Made by a program: the position numbers and the translations under genes. This document shows, in pieces, positions 12,013 through 24,618 of a stretch of DNA of 64,000 nt. Position 1 is the first letter of the stretch; each line of letters opens with the position of its first letter. The notes under the pieces are model-generated. The model did not search any database. It was not told the DNA's origin and saw only the letters and a program-made list of their open reading frames with translations. The stretch comes from Neurospora crassa OR74A (lineage: Eukaryota > Ascomycota > Sordariomycetes > Sordariales > Sordariaceae): assembly GCF_000182925.2 (NCBI RefSeq), contig NC_026505.1, positions 3,720,001 through 3,784,000 of the forward strand, given 5' to 3'.

Positions 12013-15000
12013 CGTGTGCGAGTTTGCTGATGATAAGTCCTAACGACAGACCAGAGACAAGTGGCAGTCTTGAGGTCTGAAAGGGGGTTGGCACCATGAG
12101 CTTTTATTGAAATTTCCCGCAGTGTCTCGGTGGAAAGTTATCTATCGCCATCAATTGGGTCAGGCAGCATTATAGATCCCGTTCCTCGCTGCAGCAGCGC
12201 GACATGTTGTAGAACTATGTCGTGTTATCATTATTCACCATCCAGAGCTTCACTTATCTCGAATGGGAGGCTCGCGGTCGACGTCTCGTCACTGATAGGG
12301 TAGCTTGTCGATCGTCCAACGGGAAAACATGTCCACGTCCGTTCATGCGACCCGCCTGCTGCTGAAGAATGAAGCGGATAATGCGATGTAGAAATCTTGT
12401 TATGTAAAATACAACTCGAGGATGAGGAAGCAGAGTCATCGTAAGTGGGAGGGACGTGATACGTAATAGATAAGAGCCAGACGTATTAAGACACTGAGCC
12501 AATTGCAAGCTCGTCGTCGACGAGTATATGTAGGTCACTCCCACGCCGACATGCGAGTTCATTGGTATCACTGATGGAAATCTCCGGATGAGGTGCAGCA
12601 GCCACCGATCGTGGACATCTCAAGTCAAAATCTCGTGGAACGGCATGATGGATGACGAGATATCCAGTCGTAGACTGAGCTTGAGCATCGTAGCTGCGTC
12701 TTAATGACTGCGGGGTTGAGATAAGGGCGAGAAGCTATCTACCGGAAATGCGAATTCCCGTTGGTTTGATTTCTCGCCCATCTTTGGAGATATGTGAATC
12801 GAAGGATCTTTGCCATTCTGCAGGAGATGTCATTTTATATCCATTTTGGGCATACTTGAATAGAGCGAGATAGTGTGCTAACAGAACAGGCAGAATCTTG
12901 ATACTCCGGTAGTTAATGTTGCTAACACTTTTACTGAGATCTTGGTACTGTGTTTCATCGTCTTATCGCAACCATAGCACCAGAACGAGGCCTCGATTGC
13001 CACAATCGCAGAACCGGCATCTTGTGAAAGATGTTATCAATTTGTTTGAAGATATAGAGAGCACTCCCTGTCAAAAGCGCGCTACACTACGCATTTCATG
13101 CTGCTACCAACAAATCATGAGTGGCAGGGTTTTCTATATTTGACTGGCCAAGTTCGCTGACGAGGAGACTTTGGGCGCTCGCCATGCCCTATCTCGAGGC
13201 CATCGACTCTTTCAAGTGGACTGCACCGATTTGATGTGGCGCGAGCCAACTAGGCCTTATTAACGGCGTCTGGATCATGACTGTTTAGACTCCAGGCGAT
13301 GTCAAAAAGTCAAACGGCGATCAACATAAGCAGAGACGTTGAAAACATCAGATCATGCGTCTTACGCAGGTAACGACACAATCCGAGCACTCGAGAGCGG
13401 GTGTAGCAGCACACACTCCTAAGTGTCAAGGTGCCACTTGACACTAGACGACACCGGGAGAAGGCGACAAGAAGTTCCGGGATAGCTGAGATCCAAGCCA
13501 CGGGCTGACAGAGCTGAGATGGTGTCGCGGTGTCGTTGGCGTTGGTGTGTCTGTGCAATGTCGTGCAGGTGTACCATGAGAATGGAACAGCGAAGGAGGA
13601 GGGTGCCGGATGGGATGAACCGAAGAAAAACGGAGCCACAATTGTTTCCCAAACCAGCCATCAAGGAGGACCCAATTCTTTTCGAACTGGTGACATTCGA
13701 GATCTCGTGAGCTCGTAGCGGGAGCAATGGCAAATGGTTGTGAGTCGAGGTGCTGCTGATGGATTGGAGGTTGGCTTAGGTTGTAGTGTAGCTGGGACTT
13801 GGAGGGCAACCCGAACAAACGGCGTCACCACTCTGCCAACACCTCCACCGGGCTCGGGCCCTTCCTTGATTTACTACCCCACCTCAGCCCACCTTCATGT
13901 CACTCGTCTTTTGTTGACCCCTCGGAGCTTCTTCCTTTGCAACACCAGTCCAGGAAATCTGCCAGGCCATTCGACCGCCATTCGAACCGTCTGCTCCCAA
14001 CCTCGGGTCCTCAGCAGCAGCAGCAGCAGCAGCAGCATCTGAACGGAGTCGAACATGGGAGTTGATATCTCATTCGTTGCTCATGATCTGCACCATCTCT
14101 ACACTACGCGTGCAGGTAAGTGTCTGAGGGAGGACTGTGCCAGCTGAAGACGCAGTCATTGTCTCACTAGACTGGAGCACCTGGGGGCTCTTGGAGATAT
14201 GTATGGCTTCCAGCACCGTTGATGGTTGTTGTCGATGCCGCTGTCGCCGCGGTCGCCTTGGTCGTCGCGATCATGGCATGGTAAAAGATGGAAAACCGGC
14301 AGGTCGGGTATCGATGTAAGGTGCTCCGCCCCGGTCTGGACCTTTGTTCCGGGGGGCTGTTCACCTTGGCCGGGACATGGTCGGGCATATTGCGTCTCAC
14401 GGCATCGAATCGAATCGGTCGCCATGAGCCTCCTGATTGCTTTAGCCTGCAAGGCAACCCGACGGTCTGGCCGATGCGCACAGCTGGGTTTTGTTTTGTG
14501 TTGGTTTTGTCAGTGGTGTTTTACCTTTTTTGAACCGGAGGTTTATAGCGGTCGGGTTGTAGGTTGCCTGCCGACCATTACAGGTACATACATCGATGTG
14601 TGCTTCCAAGACTGCGCACAGACGACGGGAGGGGCTGTGGGGGCTAGGTACCTCCACCTGGGTGGTTTGATTCGACAAAGGTTTCGTTTCAGACTTCAGT
14701 AGTCTTTACATACCCCGACTTTCATCCATCTGGTACCTGAAGAGCCTAGCAAGCTACCGCAGTATAGTACTAGCTCGAGGAGCCGACCTAGAGGTAGCTC
14801 GACGACGGTGAGGGCGGCAATACATGACCCGGACGGCCAGCACCGAACCGAGGTCTGAGGAGGCTGGGGAACGGAGAAGAGGAGGACGATGATGATGATG
14901 ATGATGAATTTCAACAGAAAATGGTACAGATAGATGCACAAGCAGCTAGCAGGAGGAAAAAGGGGAGGCGCAGGTGCCAGTTTTTTTGTTGAGGCGCGAC

Positions 15001-16819
15001 GCCGCAAAGAAGAAGAACAAGAGGACCGTGACGGAAGAGGAGACGAGAGGAGACGGGCGCTTTCGTCCCATCCCATCCCATGTGTGGATGGCGCGGATGG
15101 GACATGCAGTGGTCCACCATCTATCTGTCCATCCGTCTCCGGGCATCCACCGTTGCACCAAAAGGGGGTGCCACTGACTGACTGACAACACTTGTTCCAT
15201 TCTCGAGGTTGGATTGTCATTTCTGTATACATGCGTACCTCACAGGAAGTTCAGGCACTTTGCATGTGGTAAAGTGGTGCCGCTCGATGGACGGAGAATC
15301 TGGAATCTGGGGCGGCAGACGGAACCATTTCCCTGCTTGTAAAATAACGAAAGGAACTGAAAGACCCGGACCAGGGTCTCTGATCGCCCTACGAAATTCC
15401 CATGTGCAAGTCATTGTTTTTGCCTCTTTGTTTCTCTTCCGTCTTCGTTCCAAATCATCGTCGTTCCATCCTCTTGGCAACTCTAACCACGTAACGACGA
15501 CAGCTCCAACAACGATTCAGTTCCCGAGAAAACAGCGTTAGCCAGGCAACCAGGGTCAGCATCACAGGAAACCCAAAGTACGGTCAACGACTCGCATCGA
15601 ATTATCACTGTCTGATTTTCATGATCTGGATCCATTCTGCCAGCTGTGCCAGTCATAGAACGTCTTGCCAGTTTAGACCGCGTGCTCTAGACAGCTGCTC
15701 CATCTCGCGACCTGCAGAAAGACCCGTCAGACCCGTCCAGCGGAAAAAATAAACACAAGTCCAGATCGAGTTTGCTGTGGCTATTTCCATTTCCATATCC
15801 CCATCCCTATTCGTATTTCCTGCTGCGTCATATTCCCAGCCAATCATCGACCATCAAGCCGCCTCATCGCCATCCAGCCTGGGCCCAGCGAAGCGCATCC
15901 ATCCATCCAGGCCATTCAAACCATCAAAGCCCGTTCGGTGCCAAACATTCAAACAAGCCAGCGTGCCCTGCCCTTTCCCTTTTCCACATCTCCCGAGTTT
16001 CGAGTCCCTCCATTGCTTCGACCACGACGAGCCACAACAACACTTTGCCACTCATCGCCGACCCGTCTGCCGTTCCGAGAATTCGAAACGCAGCAATCAG
16101 ACGCCAGATCTTGTATACCATTCATAGGACGGGACCCGCCCCACTCAAGAGGCTGGAATCGAGCCTATTTGTTTTCCTCCCCCTTTGAACCATGCGCCGG
16201 GACCTGATAGCACAGAGGGTCTAGCTTGTCTCGTGGAGTCTTCTCCCCATTGAGTGCTTGCTTGCTGCTACATACTGCCGCTGCTCCCACTGCCACCGCT
16301 GTTGACGGCGCGATTGGTGACGGCAGCCGTTGCCTCCACCGGCTTTGCACCAAAAAGGCCGGTCATGAAACTGCGGCCACTGCTTGTTTCTACCACTCAC
16401 CAGCATCCCCAGTCTCCCAAGTCGTGCCCGTCTCTCCTGCGCCCAGCCTGCTAGCACAAACCAGCCGGGAAGGTTTTCATCAGAGCCACTTGTCTGTGTT
16501 TCAGAAAGGCCCGTACCCAACGCAAGGTACCCGACGCCGACTTACAGAGGTAGTAGCCACTCGGCATTGCTGCTGAGCCTCAAGGGTCTTCGTGTCCGGA
16601 GGGGGCCCGAGAAGCAAACGTCTCCCAGTTATTCGAAGCCTTACCAAGTCCACACCTGTAGTTACACATACACACACAACATGCGCGCGCCCTGGCTCGG
16701 ATCTTGACACTGAAGAAGAAGAAGCAGCAGCAGAAGAAGAAGAAGAGACAGAAAAGAAGAAAAGTTACATCCAACTCGTTACATCTTCAAGACTCGCCTC
16801 ACTTTCCTTTTGAGTTGTC
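12013..16819. other. Long divergent intergenic region with C+T-rich leader
   Basis: No gene can be supported in these 4.8 kb between the divergently transcribed agmatinase and the large disordered protein. The part from about 15.7 to 16.8 kb is C+T-rich and resembles a long fungal 5' leader of the plus-strand gene; it ends with GAA-rich sequence. Several overlapping open frames of 100-160 codons between 13.4 and 15.5 kb show no domain. A (CAG)8 tract lies at 14012-14035. Confidence 0.5.
14012..14035 (+). repeat. (CAG)8 microsatellite
   Basis: Eight perfect CAG units in non-coding sequence upstream of the gene that starts at 16820. Confidence 0.9.
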
Positions 16820-19800
16820 ATGAGAGGGAATGTTGATGCTGGGCCGGTGGTGCCCAATATGGTTCACTCTGAAGCCGACTATGTCATGGTTCGAAATGCG
16901 GATGGAACGGAAAGCCCACAGCGCATTTTCAGAAGGCACAAGGTTTTGCCCCGTCCGGGTACAGCGTCGTCGACTGGTTCGCGAAGCTCAAGTCCCGCTC
17001 GACCTTCGCGGCCTACCCAGCTACGGCGGTCAAGACATCGACCAGCCGGCCCCGAACCGCCGCCAACGCCGCCTGCTCATTCACGTGCCTCGTCGTCGGC
17101 CAAGTCGATGAAGTCGATAGACCAGTCAAGCCCAACAAACTCGGGCAGTCCGCTGCAAAGCACAGATAATGTCCAGCATGTTGAGCCACGTCTCCCGACC
17201 ACGCCGCCGAACCAACGTACTCCGCCAACTCCGAATCTGACTCCTGAAAGAATTCCTCCGCCCGCTCCAGAACCACCCAGACGGCCTACCAGGCCCCAGC
17301 TACAGGTCCAAACTCAGGCCCAGGCCCAGGCCCAGTCTCAGTCTCAGTTCTTGGCCCAGTCCCGGCCCCGGCCACGGCTCGCTGTCGGTGGTCGGATGCC
17401 GTCCAATGCGACAACGATAGACTCAAGATCGGAATCCTTCAAAACAGCGCCTGAAGTCCCTATCACTCCAGGAAATGAAGATACTGTGCGGCCCGAGATA
17501 TCGTCGAGAAGAACATCGCAAAGTACCATTCGTCAGGCTAACAGAGGAGCCAAGTTGCAACCGCAGACTGTAGGTTTGGGCATTGATATCGGGGTAAATT
17601 CAAGCGTTGGAGATGGATTAACGCCAGCAACAGAGAGGGAAGTTCAGCTTGGGCGAGACGCGTACGACGGCGGGTGGGGCGGCGAGGAAACGCAGGGAGG
17701 GAACTTGAATTCTGATGAAGACGTGGAAGAGGAATGGGACGAAAACTTGGAAAGGAATGTGATTGTCAGCAGGCGACGTGCTGCACCCGCCTCGAATAAC
17801 ACCAAGGACCGCAACTCAGTGTTTATGGGACCACCGACCACCACGACAGTTACACCAACAACCAATGCGACAACGATAGTACTGCCTTTGCGCGCCATGA
17901 ACCTCGAGGAACAGCAACGGGGCCTCCCTCTCTCGGAGCCATCCACGAGCGGGGACACACGGCGCTTTTCTACGACCTCGAACCAGTCCGGCACATCCAC
18001 AATTATGGGCACAATAGTCGTCGGTGATGACACGGGTTCTCAGCGACGCAACACTCTCCGACACGTACGCAAGCCTACTCTGCCTCTGCGCGATTCCGTT
18101 TCCGATCTTGCTCCATCAACTACTTCTTTTGTTTGTACTCCGGCTCCGGCTTTGGTTCCGGCATCAGATGTGTTCCAACGCCGACCGCCACCGCTAGAAC
18201 CAAAGTCGGGTGCCGCCCCCCGCGAAAGCTATTTTTCCACCACTTCGATCTCGAGCCGGAAAGCCCGAAGGGATGTGTGGAAAACTGGGTCAATTCCTGT
18301 GGTGATTGTCCCAGAGCGTCGAACCTCTCTCAAGTCCAACGGAAGACCTCCTTCTCTCCGGTCGATGAGCAGTCGGAGATCGCGGCGAAGCCAGAGTCTG
18401 AGCTCTGTTGGACGATCGTATGCATCCGCAAGCAACTTTACGATAGACATATATATGGACCAGCCGCGGCGCAGCCGGACCATCTCTGAGTCCGACAGAT
18501 CTCGAGCCGGCGACCCACGAACGGCCGATTTTCCGCCGTATATTCCTAAACGGTCATCATCTCTTTCCGCTCCTACCAGTCGCAACGTGTCGAGGACCGG
18601 CTCTCTCACCGCCGAAAGCCTCCGAGCTCATGACGCGCTTTATGAGCAACACAAGGCTTCGCAGACGGTTGAACGGGCAGTGGAGAGACTACAGAGGGAA
18701 AAGCGACCGCCTCCGAAGCCGGTAAATACCTCCAGACACTACCGCAAGACGGTTGACGGAAATGAATTGGAGCCAGAGCGACGCCAATCTGGAACTATCA
18801 ATATCAAGTTCTCTCCTTCCATTCAGTCAAGCAACTTTGACAACAGTGACCCGCGAACGCCGCGTAGCTTTCCTGCTGATCACAATGATGATGGAGGTCC
18901 TCGTCATAGCTACGAATACAACAAGAGGAATTCCGTCCAACACACACCTTTCTCGCAAGCCTCTGTAGAGACGGGCGCCTCACATGCCGAAGTGTCCGAA
19001 GCAAGGGCGATAGTCATGCACCAGCATCAGAACACGTCTGTGATGCTTGTAGACAACTCGACCAAGCCGTCCAAGGCCTCTTCGTTGGATCGTCAGAGGT
19101 CTCCTCCAACGGCCACCCCCGCCATTGCCGCAACAGATGCCGAAGGAAACCCCCTAACACCGCCACAGGACCTCTCGAGGGAAGATGCCAATTTCTCCCC
19201 CTTGAGGAACCCGAGAGCACCCCCCAAACCGCCGCCGGCCATCAACTTCATCCCGGCAACGCCTTCTGGCCTGACACCTACTACGGAAAGACAGAAGGAG
19301 CTTGGGAATTTCTACGATGACATGCCCGAGTCAGACGAGCCCAAACCCGAGAGCGGATTCGCCATGCTCCGCCGGAAGCTGAGCCGCCGCCGAACCTCCG
19401 AGACAACTGGCACTCGTCCGGGTTTCCTTACTCGCACATTTTCCTTGTCAAAGTACACCAAAAATTACGAGTCAGATGGTGGCAGCAGCGGTAGGTTGAA
19501 GAGACCCCACCTGAAGAGGTCCTTCACGGCCGATGACGCCCCCGTCGAGCCAGACAAACTGCATCCCGACTGGCGACCATCCTACCAGTCTGATTTCTCC
19601 GACAGCGGAAGTGAAGACGAGGAGCACTGGGACTACCCACCCATCGACAACCGCCCCCAACGGCCCGGTCTGGTGCCCAAGCGGAGCTTGAGCCAGCGGA
19701 TGAAGAAGGCATTCGCCATCATGCCCCTGCGCAATGGCTCAAAGTACGACGCCACATACTCAACAGACAGCGGCGACATGCCCGAACGGGACAAGCGGAC

Positions 19801-20509
19801 CATCCGACGCACGCCGAGCGGTAACCTGCGGGTCATGAAGATCCGGCAAAGCCTCGAGTCTATGGCACAGTCCATGGCACGGCCATCCATCTCGTCCGAA
19901 AGACCTACCAGACCGTCCATCTCCTCGCCATCGGATACATCCCGACCGTCCATCTCTACCGAAGCACCTCCTCGACCATCCATCTCGCCCGACTCAAGCT
20001 CAACTCGGCCCTCTATGTCATCCGAAAACCCACGCTTCTACCCGCCCCGCGTCCGTCGAAACTACGGTGCTCTCTTCCAGCGCCAACGACCACCTCCTCC
20101 CGCTCCTGCCATGTCAGCAGCGCCACCCCTCACCCCCTCATCTGTATCCACCTTTGCGACCGGCCACTCTGTATCCCCACCCATTACTACTACGGCCGCG
20201 CCTGTACCACCGCCCGTGAAAAGACGCGGCAGTCTTAGCGAGAAGATTATACCTGTCTTGAACGAAAAGGTCAACATTGTGCGGAGGATGAGCGAGAAGC
20301 GGAAGGAGAAGAAGAGGGATGAGATGCGGAAGACAATAAGTCACCCAAGAGTTGTTAGGGACGGGTTGGGGGAGGTGATCAAGCATGATACAGGGAGAGA
20401 GATTTTTGCGATGAGTCAGGGTCAGCCTCAGCCGCAGCAGGGACAGGGGCAGTCACCGCCTGCTGTCAGGGGGTCGCCGCCTAGGTTAGGGAGGGGGTCA
20501 CCTATCTGA
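16820..20509 (+). CDS. Large disordered Ser/Pro/Arg-rich protein, function unknown
   Basis: Single-exon frame of 1229 aa. An in-frame TGA nine bases before the ATG fixes the start. I do not recognise the protein and see no folded domain, signal peptide or membrane helix. It is rich in Ser, Pro, Arg and Thr. It has a Q-A/Q-S repeat near residues 160-180, an acidic patch near 295-312, basic stretches such as SSRRSRRSQSL, and a conserved-looking block ALYEQHKASQTVERAVERL that may form a helix near 610-630. Residues about 1018-1075 repeat RPSIS five times. The C-terminus carries a basic coiled segment (NEKVNIVRRMSEKRKEKKR). Many S-x-S and R-x-x-S sites suggest kinase regulation, perhaps a cortical or cytoskeletal scaffold; this is inference only. 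Confidence 0.8.
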   Translation: MRGNVDAGPVVPNMVHSEADYVMVRNADGTESPQRIFRRHKVLPRPGTASSTGSRSSSPARPSRPTQLRRSRHRPAGPEPPPTPPAHSRASSSAKSMKSIDQSSPTNSGSPLQSTDNVQHVEPRLPTTPPNQRTPPTPNLTPERIPPPAPEPPRRPTRPQLQVQTQAQAQAQSQSQFLAQSRPRPRLAVGGRMPSNATTIDSRSESFKTAPEVPITPGNEDTVRPEISSRRTSQSTIRQANRGAKLQPQTVGLGIDIGVNSSVGDGLTPATEREVQLGRDAYDGGWGGEETQGGNLNSDEDVEEEWDENLERNVIVSRRRAAPASNNTKDRNSVFMGPPTTTTVTPTTNATTIVLPLRAMNLEEQQRGLPLSEPSTSGDTRRFSTTSNQSGTSTIMGTIVVGDDTGSQRRNTLRHVRKPTLPLRDSVSDLAPSTTSFVCTPAPALVPASDVFQRRPPPLEPKSGAAPRESYFSTTSISSRKARRDVWKTGSIPVVIVPERRTSLKSNGRPPSLRSMSSRRSRRSQSLSSVGRSYASASNFTIDIYMDQPRRSRTISESDRSRAGDPRTADFPPYIPKRSSSLSAPTSRNVSRTGSLTAESLRAHDALYEQHKASQTVERAVERLQREKRPPPKPVNTSRHYRKTVDGNELEPERRQSGTINIKFSPSIQSSNFDNSDPRTPRSFPADHNDDGGPRHSYEYNKRNSVQHTPFSQASVETGASHAEVSEARAIVMHQHQNTSVMLVDNSTKPSKASSLDRQRSPPTATPAIAATDAEGNPLTPPQDLSREDANFSPLRNPRAPPKPPPAINFIPATPSGLTPTTERQKELGNFYDDMPESDEPKPESGFAMLRRKLSRRRTSETTGTRPGFLTRTFSLSKYTKNYESDGGSSGRLKRPHLKRSFTADDAPVEPDKLHPDWRPSYQSDFSDSGSEDEEHWDYPPIDNRPQRPGLVPKRSLSQRMKKAFAIMPLRNGSKYDATYSTDSGDMPERDKRTIRRTPSGNLRVMKIRQSLESMAQSMARPSISSERPTRPSISSPSDTSRPSISTEAPPRPSISPDSSSTRPSMSSENPRFYPPRVRRNYGALFQRQRPPPPAPAMSAAPPLTPSSVSTFATGHSVSPPITTTAAPVPPPVKRRGSLSEKIIPVLNEKVNIVRRMSEKRKEKKRDEMRKTISHPRVVRDGLGEVIKHDTGREIFAMSQGQPQPQQGQGQSPPAVRGSPPRLGRGSPI

Positions 20510-23446
20510 ATTTGTTCAAGATTTTGGAGTTGATTGGGCATGAGAAACACAAATGCACGAAGCTGTCACCAGAGCTGACAAAAAAGAACCACCAACGCCA
20601 CGAAAACAAAGAAGACAAGAGGTCACAGAATCATGTTGATCATGAATATACCAAAAGAAGAAGGATCATGGTTACGATACGAATTTGTTATGCGGTACGA
20701 AACGAAACAACTGAATCAACAAGAAGAGAACACGGCAATGAGAGTATGACCTGATGAGACCAGGAACGAAGACACCTACACTCATACACACCCACATACA
20801 CATAGTACCAACATCCATCATCCAAAACGGCAACACTCCTTTCTTTTTTTTTTCTCCTTTTCTCTCTTGGGCATGTCTTCCCTTTTTGTTTTCGAAGGGC
20901 GGAGTTCGATTTCACAAAACATTGCTACATATACCACTTCTCTCATCGTTGTCTTGTAGCTCGCTCCTTTCCACGCATTTTCCTAGCCGTTCAGCGCTTA
21001 CCCTAGGTGCAGGGAAAGCGACGACAAAACAAGAACACTACTTGCAATCTAGCATAAGGGAAGAACTGGGCGAGCGGGCGGGCTGTGATTTTTCAACGTT
21101 TACATACCTTTTATATATATCCTTGTATGATTTCTTGATGTTTCTCTCAAATTTCTTTTCTTGATTTTTATTTTTATTTTTTTATTTTTTTTTCGCTCTC
21201 TCTATTGGTTCAAGCGATGAATGACGGTGGCACGGGTGACTAAGAAGACAATTTTTTTTTCCTTGTGATGGCAGTTATCAGATTATGATGATCATGAATG
21301 AAACGTTGATAGAGGAGGGAGGGGTATTTGAGGGTTTCGACGGTTCTAGGTGGTACCAACCATATTTATGTATAAGGAAATGGAACACGACATGTAATGA
21401 CATGATTGGTTAGGGGGAAGAGGAAAGTTTGGACATGAAATGCACCGACCGATTCATATTAATCTAGGTAACTCAAGTTCTTTTTTTTTTTTTTTTTTTC
21501 TTTTTTCAAATGATGCTTTTCAAAATGATTTTGTCTGATCTGTTTTCTTCCAAGTGTCGTCGTATTTTTTTCTTCTTCTTTTTCTCGGTTTCACAGTTAC
21601 GATATCCTTCACATCGGGTGATTAGGAAACATAGCTCGAGCGGTTATAGAGGGAGCGAAACCCTCTTAGTGTGTGGATATGAGGTGACAAGAAGAGAATT
21701 GGACACTGATCCCATTCCCGTAGGCATATTGTAGCGAGCGACCTCCCATACATACATAGCAAGATCCCAGTTATCACAAAGAAATGTTGTTGTTGTTTTT
21801 TCGAGGAAGAAAAGAGAAAGATCCCAATTCGAAATTAGATACCCCGAAGAAAGACCGTCTCAGGTACTTACGCATGTGAAGAAAATATCAAGTAGAAAGG
21901 AGCTGCTCAACTGTTGATTATACGGACGGGTGCGTGCGAAAGAGGGACAACTCCAGCGAAAAGTCCCAAAGTCAGTCAGTCCGTTTGCGGACCGTAGGTA
22001 GGTACGTACCAACGTCATCGGCATGTTGATGCCTTCGCGGGCCGTTTTCGGTGAGTGCCGAGCAACCGAGCGCGCCGCCCATAACTAAGACCAAGATCAA
22101 GCCGCTGCCGTTGGTATTTTTAGTTGCTTTTGGGTCTTAAGTCCTGCAATAGTGACGAGTACATTCCAATCAACTAACATGAGCATACCCATTCGTGGTG
22201 GATAGCTGATAGTAGGTGGTACACACTCAGAGTTATGACAGTAGTGGTAGTAGCAATGCGTAGGTAGTGTCATGCTCCGATTGCGGTCAAAAAAAGATTC
22301 GAGGACGGGGATGGCGGAAAGATACCGCCCGAGATTGCAACTTGCAAGACACTTGACGATAGCATCACGAATATTACCCAGTTTGAGACGAAAACCGTTA
22401 GCAACTTTAGCAATTTCTGCCTGAAGACCGCAGACAGTAATCTAGCATTCATGACTTCTTACAGTCGAGCACCGGTTCTGGTAAAAAAAAAAATACTTGA
22501 AGAACGCACTATAGTCGAGTGACCAGAGGGGATACACTCCAAATGGCCGCCCGCTCTTGACTCTTGACTGCCGGGAGCAAAACATGGTCTTGGAACTACT
22601 TACCTTTCTAACCCCACAGAGCTTGATCGAGTTTTGATTTCTATTCTTGTAAATATGGACCCTCCGTAAACGGCGACCTCTTCTTCTTCAGGGCATGCTG
22701 ATGGTGTCGCTAATGAGTTGTGAACGGCCTCCATGGAGCCTGACGCTCTAGCATCGAAAGACGAAAAAAAAATCGTTCAGCTCGGTTCGGCCGAGGTCAG
22801 GTAAGTGCCGGGTTAGGAATCGTCCGCACGCACGTACAATGTGCTGGTAGGGTAGTTGTCAGAGTGCACTTGGCCTTTGTTTGCAGAGATTTCAAGACAG
22901 TAGCACACTGCCTATTGCGTACATACATATCTACTTGCTCCTCTTACCTCGGGTATGTAACGTAGTGTCATAGTATGCCGTGCAAAGATCCGACTGATTG
23001 CTCGCTATATACGATAGTGAAAATCAGAAAAATGCTTTGTTCTCGAGGTCGTGCCAGTGGCTGACTGGACGTTCGGAAACGGGGAGGAGCATCGAGGATT
23101 TTCAATATGCCGTCTTCGTCCATCATAGCAGCCATGGTCGTCCATCCCTGGGAGCTCTCTCGTTGGGGCCCATACCTAGAGTGGTCTTCGAGAGGGGAAG
23201 GTTCCCTCTTATAAAGGGTGATCTTGTTCTCCGACTTTGAACTTCCTTCTTCATCGACACATCAGGTTCCTCATCATCTTGACCTTTACTGTCATATGCT
23301 TGTCTAACCCAGCTCGCTGCTCCCGATCTACCTATCTCGTCAACATCACTCGCTTGTTGGCTATTGTCTTCCTTCTGAACATCACTGAGTTTGCACTCTT
23401 CTGAAGCACCCCAACTCCCAAGAGAAAAGTCAGGATCCCGGCCAAA
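20510..23446. other. Spacer downstream of the disordered-protein gene
   Basis: This stretch holds the likely 3' UTR of the upstream gene, a 19-nt poly-T run at about 21481-21499, and the promoter of the following secreted-protein gene. No supported gene is seen in these 2.9 kb. Confidence 0.5.
23210..23215 (+). promoter_or_regulatory. TATA box candidate
   Basis: TATAAA lies about 230 bp upstream of the start codon of the secreted Cys-rich protein, followed by a C+T-rich leader with several ATC/CTT runs. The spacing fits a TATA-driven gene with a leader of about 200 nt; no transcript data are available. Confidence 0.45.
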
Positions 23447-24618
23447 ATGAAGACGTTCACTACCCTCGCCTCACTGGTGGCCTCGGCTACTTTCGCCAAC
23501 GCTCAGGGACTCTATATCGACCTCGAAGGTCGAGCCAGATGCACCATTCCCAACGCCTCCTACTGTTCCGGCTCTTCCATTGTCCAATGCGACGGAACCT
23601 TTGCTCTTAATAGAGTGGACTGCAACGCCGTAAGTGCCACCTGCACCCTCCATGCTTAGGTACCTCGATCAACTAACATGAGAAACGACAGGTTCTGGTT
23701 GGAGCAACCCCCGCTGGCAACGACGGTCAAGCCACCTGCTGGGAGTCTTCCGCCGTCAGCGGCAATGCCGCCTGCCAGAAGAACTGCCGCGTCTATGCTG
23801 TCCCGGCCCCGTTCAACTTGGCGCCTGATGAGTGTACTCCTTACTTCCCCAGGACTACGACCCTTGCCCCAACCATTCCTCCAACCACTGCCTCTACTAC
23901 AGCCACTGGTGCTGTCTCTACTACGGGTACTACCACTGCCACTACTACGGCCACTACCACTGCTACTACCACTGCCACTACTACGGGGACTACCACTGCC
24001 TCCAACACCAACACCGATACCAATACCAACAGCGCCCCTACCCTCCCGCCACCCACCACCACCAGCCAACCCTCCACCACCGCCTCCGCCTCCAAAACCT
24101 GGGACCACTACCACTGGACTAAGTCCCACGGCCCTTGGCCAGAGTGGACCACCACTGCTTCGGCCTCCGCTTCGGCCTCCGCTTCCGCATCCGCCTCCGC
24201 CGCCCCGACCCGCGCTCCCCATCCCGGCCCCTGGACCAAGAAGCCTTGGCCTAGTCACAAGACCAAGTGGGTGGAGACTTCCACTGATTGCGAGACTGAT
24301 ACTGTCACCGCTACCGCTGCTCCGGTTACCACCTTGCCTACCAAGGTTCCGGTGCCGGTGCCGGTGCCGGTTCCCACTACTCTGACAACTCAGGTTCCGG
24401 CTCCGGCTCCGCCTCCGAACCCGCCTGTTGTTATTGTTCCCACGCCTCCAAGCCCGCCTGTTGTTGTGCCCACCACACCTCCAGCAAGCGAGACGTCGGC
24501 TTCCTCACCTATTGGGGTCTCGCCGCCGCCTGTGGTGACGGCTGGTGCACAGAAGATGAAGAAGACTGCTACGGCGGGGTTGATGATTGTCGGTGGAGTT
24601 ATGTTTTGGTTTCTTTGA
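23447..24618 (+). CDS. Secreted 8-Cys, Thr/Ser/Pro-rich, probably GPI-anchored wall protein
   Basis: Two exons, 23447-23629 and 23692-24618, surround a 62-nt intron (GTAAGT donor, CTAAC branch, ACAG acceptor) and give 369 aa. Residues 1-20 (MKTFTTLASLVASATFANAQ) form a signal peptide. The mature N-terminus of about 90 residues holds eight cysteines (RCTIP, YCSG, VQCDG, DCNA, TCWE, ACQK, NCRV, ECTP), pointing to a small disulfide-bonded domain. I cannot assign it; the spacing does not fit CFEM. A long Thr/Ser/Ala/Pro stalk with TT-A repeats follows, suited to O-mannosylation. The C-terminus has a small-residue site (TAGAQ) followed by a hydrophobic tail, typical of a GPI signal. It probably sits in the cell wall or plasma membrane. 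Confidence 0.85.

Noticed and set aside
23656-24385. Long alternative frames over the Cys-rich wall protein
   Set aside because: They are Pro/Leu- or Gly-rich shadows of the Thr/Ser/Pro stalk.
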